Assembly: GCA_034769895.1 (NCBI GenBank)
Contig: CM068371.1
Coordinates: 404,471,969 to 404,535,968 of the forward strand
Direction: 5' to 3'
DNA: 64,000 bases
Source of the DNA: Magicicada septendecula
Taxonomy: Eukaryota > Arthropoda > Insecta > Hemiptera > Cicadidae
Part shown: positions 36,301-48,800 of the stretch, piece after piece
How the letters are laid out: every line of letters starts with the position of its first letter
How positions within the stretch are numbered: the stretch's first letter is position 1
Made by a program: the position numbers and the translations under genes
Notes under the pieces: model-generated
What the model was told of the DNA's origin: nothing
The model's input: the letters and a program-made list of their open reading frames with translations, nothing else
The model's database searches: none

Positions 36301-39300
36301 ATTTATTTTATAGATTTGGAATAATAATTTTCTTTTTTAGTAGATAAATTATTTGTATCTAATTAGTTTTACAAAACTATTTGCATACGAATAGGCTACT
36401 TTACCGTATTTATGTGTTTGAACAAAATTATACAAATTTTTACGCGTAATAATTATTTAATATAATTATTAAAATAACAGCGTAGATTTAGTGAGAGCAC
36501 TGTTCTGTAAACTTAGAGGACGAAGAAGATACAATTGTTGTATTTCGAACAAGACGTTTCATCTGTACGATTCCACTTTAATTAAATAATATTTGAAAAA
36601 TATTAATTTACGTTTTTATAGCTAGTAATGGCATTTGTGCCTGAAAGTACACTTCACGTTCCAAGATATTAAGTGTGCAACAAGAACAAAAAAGGAAGAC
36701 AATGTAGAATTAATGTAAAAGAAGTGCTGAGAGAATCATTTGGGTTATACTACATCAAGATCTCGCGCGAAAGGGGGGGGGAGACAGAGAAAGAGAGAAA
36801 GTCTTTAATTAATTTGTTTGTTGGAGCAAATTATGTAACATTTCTGAAGGACTTGTTGACATTAATTAATTGCAGCAGGCAGGCGCTTCACGAGAAGCGT
36901 CGTGAAGAAGTATTTGTTTCATTCAAACAGCTGTACTCGGTATTGGCGTGGACATTTAATTCTTGCCATGATACCGCAATGTGTACACGCTGACCGTATC
37001 ATTCTTTCTCTGTGTTTTTTTAGAGAATCGGTTTGCCTTAACAAATTTTTGAAAACGTTGCCCACTAGGGTGTTACTATTGCACAAAACGGCAGAATTAA
37101 TTTTTTTCACAGTTAGCAAAGATAATGAGTTACATTTTAAAAATCTGATTACTACGATGTTAATGCTTGACACGCTTAGGAAACCGAGCGAAATAATATA
37201 GGCCTGTTTACATAGCGCGCGCGCGTGTATGGGTGGGTGGGTGGTCGGGTGCGCGCGCATACACAAGGATTTTTTTCTTTCAGTAATATGCGTTTCTTAC
37301 ATTTTGCAAAACTTGTTACACGATTCTGCGATTTTCCAGGCAGTGTTAAAAATGGCACTGCTTGTCCGCTCGCGTATTAAAATCGATGTTTACCCGCTGA
37401 AACAAACCTACACCCGCCGTTTAATGTGTGTGGTCTGTGTAATTATGTAAGCTGGGCAAAATTTTTCCAAAAAACATTTAAGTAGTATTGTAAGCAAATT
37501 CATGTATGTAAACATAATTTTTGTTAGTTTTTAAATTATGAATCTGTGTCGTAGTTATATCTGCGACCGTGTGGTAGCAATTAGCGAAACGCGTCGACAA
37601 CACGGTGACTGCAAACATAACTTTTAAAAGCCACTGTTGCACAACAGCCTCTGCTGTGGCGATGATCGGATACTGCCGTGACACTGCAGAAAGACTAAGG
37701 GGGAAATGAGATAAACAAGAAAGTGCAATACCCTTGATTACGTTGTATGGTTACAGAGTAGCTATTAGGGGTTGTCAATTAACAACAGGGAGTGAATAAA
37801 ATAAGGGCAGTAGCCGAGGGTGAACGGCAAGAAGTCGAGACATGTCCACGACGATGTTGCCATGGTGTCTGGCGTACCCACATCGATCCCTTTCACACCC
37901 ACACATAGACTTCACAAAAACACGAAGTGAAAGTTGATAATGAAATCAATTTTAAGCTGCCAATTTGACTGTAGCCACATTAAAATTTGCTGTATTACGA
38001 GTTACGTTTCGTTACACAGACCAAAAACAATAAAAATAAGTTTAAACAAATGATTTTTAAATACTATTCCAAAGGGTGGTGCCTTGATTCGGGAAATGAT
38101 TCTTCTACTCATTAAATGGAAGAAAGTGTCCAATAAACAAAAATGCTGTTTCCCGGTCTGTATGTGTTCTTGTGAAACAAATTATTGCCGAACGAGATGA
38201 GGTGTGGATTTGAAATTTAGTATGCGCAGTAGGCCTAAGTGTTTCATTTCTCGTAAGCATAGCACAAACCGAAATGTTTATCTTAAACATTTTTAAATCG
38301 TGGCTGATTATGTAGTTACTCTTTTGTTACAAATTTTTGTGAAAATTAGAACTAAAAATTTCAATTAGCCGCCGTCTTGAAAAATTTAAATTTAATATTT
38401 TGGTTTCTTTTGAACTAACAGAAATTTTAAACTTACTGAATATAGGCCTACTAAATTTCAAGTCCACATCTCGTCTCGTTCGGAAATAATAATAATATTT
38501 TTTTAACACTTGTGTAGGCCTACATACAGACGGAAAATGAACCATTTTTCTACATATGTTCATCGGACATTTTTACTTCAGGTTAATGACTAGAATCATT
38601 TCCCGAAGTTTGGGAACACCTTATGGATACACCTATGTGTGTATGTGTGAGCACGCGCGCGCGTGCTTATCTATTGATCCTTCGGCTAGAAAGTTGTGGA
38701 ACAGTTTTCTGGTGCTTGCCATCAACCCCTTACGTGTGAAATTAATATTTTCTTATTTGAACTAATTGTCACCTTTAGTAAATCACGAGTTTACCACTTT
38801 TATCTACGCTACGCTAACAGGACGTTTTGTTAGTAATTTTACCATAGCATTTTTTTTTTAATCGATGAACACAGGTTTGTGAGTTAATATCATAGTTGCT
38901 TGTCTATTAGAAAGCTGCGCTTATCACTTTGGCCCCGAAGATAACACATAAAGTGTAACGTAAATATTGAATGAATGAAAACCGTTTTGATACGTAAACA
39001 ACAGTGCCGAAGAAGAAATAATGAAAGTAACACAAACACAGAATACGTAAAAACAGGGAACACTCCGTTATTACTTTCTTACGTTTATACTCTTACTTCT
39101 AGAAATATTAAAGTCTTTTTGTCGGCATCAAATTACGGTGAGCGTAACACAGAAACTGAAACACTATTTCCGGCTTCCTCAATTCCTTTTAGGAAGGAGA
39201 CAAAACACCCCGGCGGTGTCATTAAGTTCACCGTACCAGCTAATTTGCCATGCACTGGGCGCTTTTTGCTCGGCTACGTGTCTGGAAATTAGATCTATTT

Positions 39301-40748
39301 ATAGGCCTATATTATATTAAATCCCTCGCAGTTCTTAATCACCTCTGTCCACTAACCTTTTATTACAAGGTGGTTTTCAGATGTGCTTTCTACAGCACAC
39401 AATTTACAAAACAGGAAAAAGGAAATAAATAAAATTTCATTTTTAAATTTACAAGAAGTCGCGATGAAACAACTGCTGAGGGGCAAACAAATTTTGGAGT
39501 CTAAATGGTAATTCGTTAAAAAAATTAGACAAAAAATATAGAAAGCGTAGAAGAAGAGGAGGTGATTATAAAGCAAGCTGTAGTTAATGAAACTGGAGTT
39601 TGTTCGGAAAGTTTAACATAAGCCGATTAGCGATGATATGGGGAGATTTTTTTTGTTTTCACAAAGGGTTAGTATATGGATGCGCTGCATTAGGTACGTG
39701 CAAAATAAGTATCCAAAGACACACAGTACTAATCCAAAGCTACTTAATCCATATAGCACATTACATGCATGTAAGCAATGGAGCGTTGTTGGAGGCCGGC
39801 GATAATTAGCATTGGTAATTATAACTGGTCTGGCGGCAGGTATGCTTGCACGACCATCAATCCAGCCGATCCTTAAGTAGTTAGTAATAGTTTAGGGGAG
39901 CGAGAGAAGATTCCGTTGTCGCCGTAAGAATCTTCAGTAACATTTACATAAATTACGAGCTCTCAAACACGGCAATGAAATAACTCCCTCATTACATAAA
40001 TGTTTCCTTTCACAATAGCTAATGATGGCGCAAATTCGTATACCCGCTACTTAGCGTATCCAGGACTGCTCCTTAGCGAACAGCATGCAATACTCATAGC
40101 ACGAACTTTATATAAGTTAGTCATATCCGTCAGCTTCTACTTAGAACTTTCAAATATTCGTCGAAACGTTAGGGCACTTGAGTGGTGTACCTCAAAAACC
40201 TTAGATTCCCCGCCTGTATCTCAGTCCGTGCAGCAGTACTAGACAATAACATTCTCAGTTAAACGCAGAACTGACACTTCAGTAATAAGTTATACAGAGT
40301 TCTCGATCTGCGACCCGGAAAGTGTTAGAATTCGCTTGCATTACATATTAAGCCAATATTAAGCCTTTTGAAAGCGATCTTCCAGTTGAGCGATTCCCAC
40401 ATTTTTTTCACTTGCTTCCTCTTGGACTAGCCTGTCTGTAACAAATCCTGGCTGTAACCAGCCTGGGTGTCTGGACAGCCTTCTCGTAAAAACTGTTTAA
40501 CATTACGATACATTTGCACTGAAACATTCATAGTATTTTTTAAAATATTAAGACAAATTCTAGGGACTGAAAACACGTTAAGAAAACGATGCATTGTGAA
40601 CGTATCAAAACATTATTTTTTATTGATAACTAAAATTGATAATACGCCTATTTATAATATAAATCGATTGATATAACACAGCCGCCCATTCTTCAACATC
40701 AAAATAACGAAAGAAGGTATTCGTGTGTCACCGTACATCCAGTGATCA
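33398..40748. other. No recognisable gene; scattered microsatellites
   Basis: A long AT-rich stretch. I note (TA)n near 34655-34676, CG dinucleotide runs near 35034-35042, 37217-37225 and 38654-38663, and a GGGTG run near 37229. The many 60-115 codon frames have no motif and overlap on both strands. Confidence 0.5.
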
Positions 40749-40981
40749 AACATTCCACTCGCTCTTCACAGTAAGTTAATTAAACGTCACCTGAATTTAA
40801 TCAGACAGGAGATAGGGATCCATTGTTTAAACGAGATCGTCAGGGAGTATAGGAGAGGATTGTGTGAACATTTAAATCGCATATCACCTAAAAGGCTACC
40901 GGTAGCAGTCTTAGCGTACCAGCTGAACGTAAAGAGAGACATCAGCAGAGCGAGGAGGAGATGGGTCCCGGAACAGGCCTA
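40749..40981 (+). pseudogene. Non-LTR retrotransposon RT C-terminal fragment (open frame)
   Basis: A frame without a start codon reads SKLIKRHLNLIRQEIGIHCL, NEIVREYRRGLCEHLNRISP, KRLPVAVLAYQLNVKRDISR, ARRRWVPEQA and stop TAG. The segments EIGIxxLNEIVxEYRRxLxEHLNRMSPxRLP and the basic ARRRW end are those of a LINE RT tail of the same general type as 27301-27860. Open over its length but severed from the rest of the element. Typical 5'-truncated debris. Confidence 0.8.
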
Positions 40982-42126
40982 GGTAGGGCCTATTCCTTGG
41001 AGTGGAGATGATGATGATCTCCAGAATTTGTTCACGTACAATGGTAAACGCGTACTAACATTAGCAACCACTGGTGTAGATGCCGTCTGTAATGTGTTAC
41101 GCGAATTTATTACGTTCGTCTGTATTGTATTCAGCGGCACTCCACGAATCGTCGACTGTTTGACAAAAGATACAAAACGTGTCGTTTTTATGAAAATCGC
41201 GAGTAAATTTAAAAAGACGTTGACAAACAAAAGTACGACCGAGTGTAGGCCTACGTGTCGCTTTGAGGTTACTAATATGTTCGTTTTCACGTTTATGACT
41301 GTTTGAGCACGGACGTTACGGAAGCAACCCTTATGCAACGTAATATTAACATTTGTGCGGTCGCTGTGGTTACGTAACAAGACTGTAATAGCCTAAACGC
41401 GCGGTGGTGAGTGCGCTCACATTGGCCTACTTGCCAGGCTAACTACCGGGTCTGCCCCGCTCCGCCACACAGGAAATTGACCATTTGCAATCCGACGTTG
41501 TCTTCTTCTTATAATAATTAAATAATATACTACAGTGCACTCCGCTCTCCCACCTCCCTTGTAGTTAACGATCACTACCGGTATTTAACCTTTTGTCCGC
41601 TTGATGACCGACAGCGCACTGCGACTGAACAAAACACGCGTGCGCTCGCTCACCTTCAGCTTACCGGCGAAATGACATTCGGTACGATGAAGGTTACCAT
41701 CAAAATCGGTTTTGTAAGTTTAACGTTGATTTTGCTTGCACTTCGTGGCAGGTAAATAATGGGAAACCTGTTCCGGGAGCATCGACACCCGTGTATCGTT
41801 TGCTACGTGATGTAGAACTATGTTATCAACTAACAAACATTTTAACATGAGTAATAAACAATTTTGTCGTAATCCTCTTAAGTTCAGCTTATCAATGGTA
41901 GTGACGCTTTGCGGATTGCGTTAGCAATACTAGCAAGTGCTAAGAGTTCTTAGTGAAACCCGACACAAGACAAAGTGATCTTGGTTATAAAAAAACCAAG
42001 CGGTGTAGAGACGAATACCTATAAAATTAGGTGACGTGAGTCTGGAGAATGATAGCGGACTGTGTGATTACTAAAACAACAAATTTGCAGCGATTTGCAG
42101 GACTGCCTTCCGTAGGTTATATAGGA
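40982..42126. other. No recognisable gene
   Basis: ORFs at 41028-41306 (+) and 40979-41380 (-) are mutual shadows without motifs. Nothing else seen. Confidence 0.5.
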
Positions 42127-42380
42127 ATAGCAATGGCAGAACAAGCCTTTCATAATAAACGGGCCTTGCTGCACAATAAACATATCTGTACTGAGACTAA
42201 GAAGACTTTTGCTTGAAGTGTGTTGATGTGTGGGTGTGAGTCTTAAAATTTGGAGGGGCAGGAGAGAAGAAGTCTTACAGCTGCGGAAATCGGTTTTTGT
42301 AGGAAAATCACCAAAACAACGTGATGGAGAGGAGGAGTAACGAAGAGTTCTGAGTGGAATTACGGAGAAAAGACTGTGCT
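42127..42380 (+). pseudogene. Non-LTR retrotransposon RT relic
   Basis: The frame IAMAEQAFHNKRALLHNKHI, CTETKKTFA, stop, then with shifts MCGCES, QERRSLTAAEIGFCRKITKT and RSNEEFLSGITEKRL. This parallels the common LINE series AKxAFxxKRxLLxxKHISxxxRKRxxK, LYGCESW, ERRxLxAxEMxFxRRIxxxSW and NEEVLxRIxExR. Several stops and shifts. A different sequence type from the fragment at 40749-40981. Confidence 0.7.
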
Positions 42381-42526
42381 AAACGTCATAGGCATTAGGA
42401 GAACAAGGTAGTATACCTTCCAATCCCATATTCGCCGGCAGGATATATTTCTACAAAATATATTTTTGAGAGAACGTCGTTGGGAAAGAGATTGCAGGGA
42501 CGGTCTAGTTCGTTCTAGTTGGAAAG

Positions 42527-42620
42527 TGTGATCAGTGAGATGGGATGTGACCCTTATGTAGCCAGGAGTGATCAGTGAGATGGGATGTGGCCCTTATGTA
42601 GCCAGGAGTGATCAGTGAGG
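42527..42620. repeat. Tandem duplication, 40-bp period
   Basis: GTGATCAGTGAGATGGGATG starts at 42529 and again 40 bp later, with a partial third copy at about 42609. The two full copies differ by one base (GTGACCC / GTGGCCC). Confidence 0.9.
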
Positions 42621-42801
42621 AATAAGTAAGTAATCTTCAGCTCTCCACTTTTCTCCTCTGAAGAGGCGTGACTTTCAACATTTTTCCATATTTGCTCACA
42701 GGGGCGGACGATCGAAACCGGATCCCCTCCCACAGGGTCGAAAAAGTTGACGAGTTTTGTTAATCTCTTGAATTTTTAATGTTTTATTGTTTTTTCAGCT
42801 G

Positions 42802-44966
42802 TATAAAGAATTTTTACTTGGGGTGGTTAAACAAGTAATAAATTAATAATTAAAAAATCACCTACTGCCAAAATGTTTCAATTTCCCGGGCGCCACCTCA
42901 TATCTACAAGGATGTGGATATAAAGGATTCATTTGCCAAACACACAACAACAGTATTATGTCTAATGCTTATTTAATTAATTAAGTTGTAGCAAATTACA
43001 AATATAACACTCTGTATGGATATTTCCTTAAGTAGAATCACTTCTCTTATCTTAACAATGAGTATCTCTGAAATCGCGATTAATTAACATTTAATAATTT
43101 TCTAACACTTATAATTGTAAATTATAATCTACAATTGTATTTGGCAAATTTAGATTACTGTTTAGATATGATTTTTAAGAATTTACTAATTGACGTTTTA
43201 TTTCGCTTCAGTCGAATGCAGAGCACTGAGAGGCAGTTCTCAAGGTTAATTAATTATTAATGTGAGTTCTTTGACTTGAATGAATTGAGTTTATTGACTT
43301 AACTCTAAAGTACCATTAGTTTGAGAGCGTTGATTATTCGTAGTTCATACTCTCGGTGACATCATGTGGTCCTCTGTGTTTAGTAGTAGCTGGTCTCCGT
43401 AGTCGTTGTAGATTACGTATCCCTTCGCGGTCACTGCACCTCACGATCACTGTTTAATTATTGAAGAATTCTCGAACTGTTCACTTTTCACGGCACTCGT
43501 ATTGTGTTGAATATGAGTGTCCTTAATTGATGTTGGTAAAGTTCATGTATAATGTTTTTTAAAGTAGTTGTTTAGATTGCTGATTTTATGTCTAATGTAT
43601 CTGTTGTAGAATATGCACTGAGTCTCTCTGTTGATGTGTTCTGTATTATATAAAAGCTGCTGTAATGTTTATAGTTTCTTGTGAATTATTTGTAATTGTA
43701 GAATGTCTGTTAATTGAATTTGTCTTCACTTAGTATTGTACTGTGTATCCGTATTCTCCGACACTTTGTTTAAATTACGGTGAAGTTAATTAATTGTAAA
43801 GTCTGTTTTACATGTTGACTTCGCGTGATATTACTTTATACTAATAGTCTGTCGAACGCGATTAACTGTTCAACTCTCTTGCTATGAGTTTAGAATTTAG
43901 TGAGAATTATAACAACGAGTTTCGTACGATTTGTCGTATTCACTTCATTGTTCACTTTGAGAAATTGAATGTTCGCACTGAAGTAACCGTTCTCAAGACT
44001 CTAGATATGCGCACTTCTGAAATTGTGTCGAACGCTTGTAGTTGTTCACGCTTATGTAATGAATCGATGACTAAACATTGTTACCGAGTTAAGATGACTC
44101 GTGGTGATCATTTTGTAGATGAGTACTAGACTGCCGTTTTTCTGTTCTGAGATCTACCAAGTAAACTCTCCTCCCGCCTACCTCTGCTGAATCTTCCATC
44201 TGCTTGGATACTTTTATTGGTTCTTTAGCCAGTGTGACAAATTGTATATTCGTCATTGGTTTTCGAGTATCTCTGCTTTACACGTGATTCTCTTGTCGAA
44301 CTACCATTCGTCCTGATTGTTCCTACAGCCGTTTTCTCTATTTACTAGGAATCTCATTCAAGCAATCCAGAATTCGTGAGTTTCACTTTCCCCTTGTAAA
44401 TCAGGCGACATTTCTTTGTCTCTCGTGGCCGTCTCCTAGTGTCCAATTTCTGTTACGCTTTGACATAGATACAATACTGGTATTGTTCGATCTGCTGCAC
44501 CATTGTTTATCTTCAAGTTGCACTCTGGCTTTGTTTTGAGTCTGGAACGAATCTTCCTTTGTAATCACGACTTTCGTCAAATTTCTACGTTGCAATTGTT
44601 CTGGCATCTAATGTCGTTCCGTATCGAATTGACAAACTCTTTGCTTTCAGTCTGTGTTAAAGTTTTAAAAAGGGTAGATTGGTTTATTGGGGGTTATGCC
44701 TTTCTTCACTCAGAGCAGCTGCCTGATGCGAAATACAACGTCTCACATACATCTAGTAAGTGTCACTCTTTTTGTCAAACAATTAACTTTACAGCCGTAA
44801 CACATCAAGCTGTCTGTAGGTTACAATGCCAAAAGGACAGTCTTACAAACTTTCCCTTCACACACCCTCACATACGTCTTTGTCAAATATAACTGCTAGT
44901 ACACATTATTTTTAGCTATTATTTACTACTTGTGCAATTTTATAAATATTTTCAAAAATAAACGTT
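42802..44966 (-). repeat. 3' LTR of the Gypsy element (2,165 bp)
   Basis: Same length as 50991-53155, with about nine single-base differences. Very long for a Gypsy LTR. Plus-strand frames inside (43884-44129; 44503-44892) appear in both LTRs only because the LTRs are copies, and show no motif. A strong TATA-like TATATAAAAG lies at 43647-43656 on the plus strand, antisense to the element. Confidence 0.96.
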
Positions 44967-45859
44967 ACATTGTCCTTAAATTTTTATTACTTGATGGCGT
45001 GTAACAAAATCAAATAATAAAATTTGTGCCCTTTTTTTAATTAATTATGTAAATTTTAATTAATTATGTAAATTTTAATTAATTAAGTATAAATATCTAA
45101 TGAGTTACATTTATTGCTAGTGATGTAATCCCTTTAACGGGTTCGAGTACGTTCAACTTGGTTTGTTTACGTTCGAAACTGTCTACAGTGTACCCTTGTG
45201 TCTGGGCTGAGATTTATGACCTCTCCCATTCATCCCCTGTCACTCTCTCATTCACACCTTGTTACTTGGCAAAGGGTCCTACTAGCGGTTTCACTTTTTC
45301 TGTTTGCTACTCTAACCTATACAATTGTTTACAATCCTACGCACTACCATCCATTCAGACCACTTATCTTCCTAACATATCATAATATAGAATTAACAAC
45401 TATCTAATTCATTATGTACATCTGTTTACATATAATTATTCACCTAGATACTATTACTGTTTTTTTCTTACTTTCTATTAGTTAAATATCCACTTATATA
45501 TATTTTTCATTTGTCAATAATTTTCTACTTGCAAATGCATACAACAACAACAACAAAATTCATAATATCATATTAATTATCACTTAGTTCTTATCATTAC
45601 TTTCATTGTTAGTCATTGTTCAATGTCTTTGTTTTGTTTTTCTTAGATATACTTTTATTCTTATACATAATATACAAAATATAAATCTTTACTCTGATAT
45701 ACATCGTCAGTTGATAACCTTACTTCGATTATTACTTTAAAATTTTACAATTATTATACATAACTTTATTATATCATATTTATTATATGAGTGCTACAAT
45801 TTGCTTACTCACGTAACCGATCGTTACTAACGCATTATTTCCTTTTACTGCTCTTCTTG
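44967..45859 (-). other. 3' untranslated internal region of the Gypsy element
   Basis: About 890 bp between the pol stop and the 3' LTR. It has no long minus-strand frame, so no envelope gene. The sequence next to the LTR (minus strand AAGGACAATGT) is only a weak polypurine tract. It includes a 19-bp unit (AATTAATTATGTAAATTTT) repeated about 2.5 times near 45040-45090. Confidence 0.7.
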
Positions 45860-48800
45860 TCAGGTAATATATTGCTTTAGCTGTCGGACATTGAAATTTC
45901 CTCTTATTCCTTTCTTCTCGTCCAAATATTCTAACGTATAAGTAGCTTTACTTATTTGCTTCGCAACCCTATATGGTCCTTCGTACAGGTCGCAAAATTT
46001 CGCTATTATCTTATGCATTGCATCGGATATTGGACATGTTTTAACTAATACCAGGTCACCGATGGCGAATGTTGTTAGTTCTCTTTGGTTCATCTTATTT
46101 GCATGTCGCTCTCTCTTTTCTTTAATCCTTAAATAAATGTCTTCCGGCTTATAAGTAGTTGGTTCGGAAATCACACTTCTGTCAATAAATTTGGTCCACT
46201 CTCTGGTTGGTTTCTTTCCAAAGTGTGCCTCGATTGGACTCATCTCAATGGTACTATGGTATGTCTCATTTAAACAAATTTCAATGGCTTGGATATACTT
46301 GGCCCAATTTGAGTGTTTCTCTTTGACAAATACTCGAAATAAGTTGCCTAGTTGTCTGTTAGTTCTCTCGGCTATATTTGTACAAGGGTTCCGAATAGCG
46401 GTACACTTCGGTTTAATTCCTAGTTCTCGTAAACTCCTTGTCCATATATTAGTAGTGAATTGGGTCCCATTATCAGTGAAAATTGATAACGGTTTTCCCC
46501 ATGACGCTATATATTGTTTGAGTCTATTTATGGTAGCACGAGTTGTAGCTCTTTTCAACGCATAAAGTTTGACGTACTTTGTGAAATTATCGATGATAAC
46601 AAGAATGTACTGAACACCTCCAGTCGATGTAATTAGGGGTCCATAGTAGTCCATACTGATTAACTCCCCTTTCTTCTTTGGCAGCATCGGTATGGTTTCT
46701 CCTACATTATTCTTATGATGATCCTTACATCGCTGACATGTATCGCACTTAGTAATGATTTGATGTATCGTTTTGTTTATTCTGTCTCCAGTAAAGTACT
46801 CTCGAAAAAGTCTTTCGGTTTTTTGTAGGCCGCAGTGTCCGTATACAACGTGTAATTCTTGAATTAAATTTTCTTTCATGTTATTCGGTACATATATTTT
46901 CCATGACTTCTTGTCTTGTCGGTATAGGATTTTTTTAACATATTGATATTTATTACTTAATTTAGAGTCTTCCTTACCTTCTAATTCACAAATAATTTTG
47001 TTCAATTTAGGATCTTGGCGCTGCAATTTCTCAATATTTTTTATATCCTTCATTATTTTCTTATCCAATTTCAAGGTAATACGATTAATTTCCATCTCTT
47101 CACTAAAACTGACATCACTGCTGTCCATAGCGTCCTCTAGGTTTCGGCTTAGTATGTCGGCTACAATATTTTCTTTGCCTTTACAATGCACAATGTCGAA
47201 ATCGTATTCTTGGATGCTCAGTATCCAGCGGGTATTTCTAGCATTTGATGGGTGACATTTGTGTAGGAATGTGAGAGCTTTATTATCTGTTATGATTGTG
47301 AATCTATGTCCTAATAAGTATATCCGAAATTTCTTCAAACAATGTATGATACTCAGCAGTTCCTTCTCGGTTGTGTGATAGTTTAATTCAGCACCTTTGA
47401 AAGTTCTGCTAGTAAAAGCTACGACGGCGATGCGTCCTTCGTCATCATATTGAAACAATTGCCCTCCTAGTGCGTAGTTGCTGGCATCCGTTTGTAAATA
47501 ATATTGCTTCTTGAGATCTGGGTGTTTTAAAATTACAGTATCTATAAATAATTCTTTGACTAATTTAAATTGTCGGTCGTGCTGCTCCGTCCACTTGAAG
47601 TTGCGCTCCTTCTTTAACAATTGTATTAATAAAGATGTTGTTTCAGCATATCGACTGGTAAATCTGTTATAAAAATTTGTAAGTCCTAAAAACCCTTTTA
47701 GTTGCTTTTGATTTCTTGGACGTGGAAAATTTTGGATTGCCTTTACCTTGTCTGGCATAGGACTAAGGCCTTCTACTGATAAACAGTAACCAAGATAATT
47801 AATTTCTCTACGGAAAAACTGTGATTTTTTGAAGTCCACTGTGATGTTTGCTTCGTATAAATTGGTCAATAATAGATCTAAATATGTGAGGTGTTCCTCC
47901 AGACTGTTAGATAGACATAGGCAGTCGTCTACATATATTATCGTAAATTTCTTGACTGCATCTGACAACACAGTATCCAATCCTCTCGTCAGGCTGGCCA
48001 GACTTGTCTTTAATCCAAACGGTGTGACTGTGAAGCGGTAGGTCTTTCCTTTATATAGAAACCCGGTGAAGTCCCTGCATTCTCGCTTAAGTGGTACCTG
48101 CCAGAAGGTGGAGCGTAGATCGATCGATGACATATATTTTACTCCTCCGCAATTAGCAATGAGCTCGTTGATTGGTTGTGCCCCTTCGAAGTCAGGTATC
48201 ATCACCTTGTTTAACTTCCTGGCGTCCAAACACAATCTTACGCTCTGGTCCTTTTTTATAACTGTCACCATGGGATTGATATATTGGCTGCTCGCTCGCT
48301 CGATCACTCCGTATCTTAACATTTTCTGGATCTCCTCTTCGACTTTGTCTTGATAGGCAATTGGTATAGGCCATCCATTTTGGAAGAAGGGGGTGTTGTC
48401 CGTGATACGTAGTTCATGTTTATATCCATGAATTCGGCCTGGTTCTTCTCGGAATAGATTTCTATTTTTCATTAATATTTTAGTTAATTTTTTCTTCGTT
48501 TCTGTATTTATATTAGTTAACTCTTCGACAGCTTCTTGAAAGTTAATAGATTCCTCATCGGCCGTTTCTTTATCCAAAGCGATCTGATGTATATGTACAA
48601 TTTCATTAGGATCCTCTACATTTTTCTTATAATTTCTATTTTTAATATGCATTACATTTTGCTGGAAATCTATAGTACACTCACCTTCCTTCAACATATT
48701 TATTCCTAGTATATAGTCTTTATTCAGTCCAGGGATGATAAAAAATACTAAGTCAAATTTATAATTATCAATCTCAGCTTCTAAAAGTACTTGTTTTCGT

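Noticed and set aside
44721..44760. CTGATGCGAAAT in the LTR as a hammerhead
   Set aside because: There is no helix II between the two core blocks and no pairing flanks.
43884..44892. Plus-strand ORFs in the LTRs as genes
   Set aside because: They are duplicated only because the LTRs are, run antisense to the element, and have no motif.
44967..45859. Envelope gene of the Gypsy element
   Set aside because: No minus-strand frame of useful length, signal peptide or membrane segment exists between pol and the 3' LTR.
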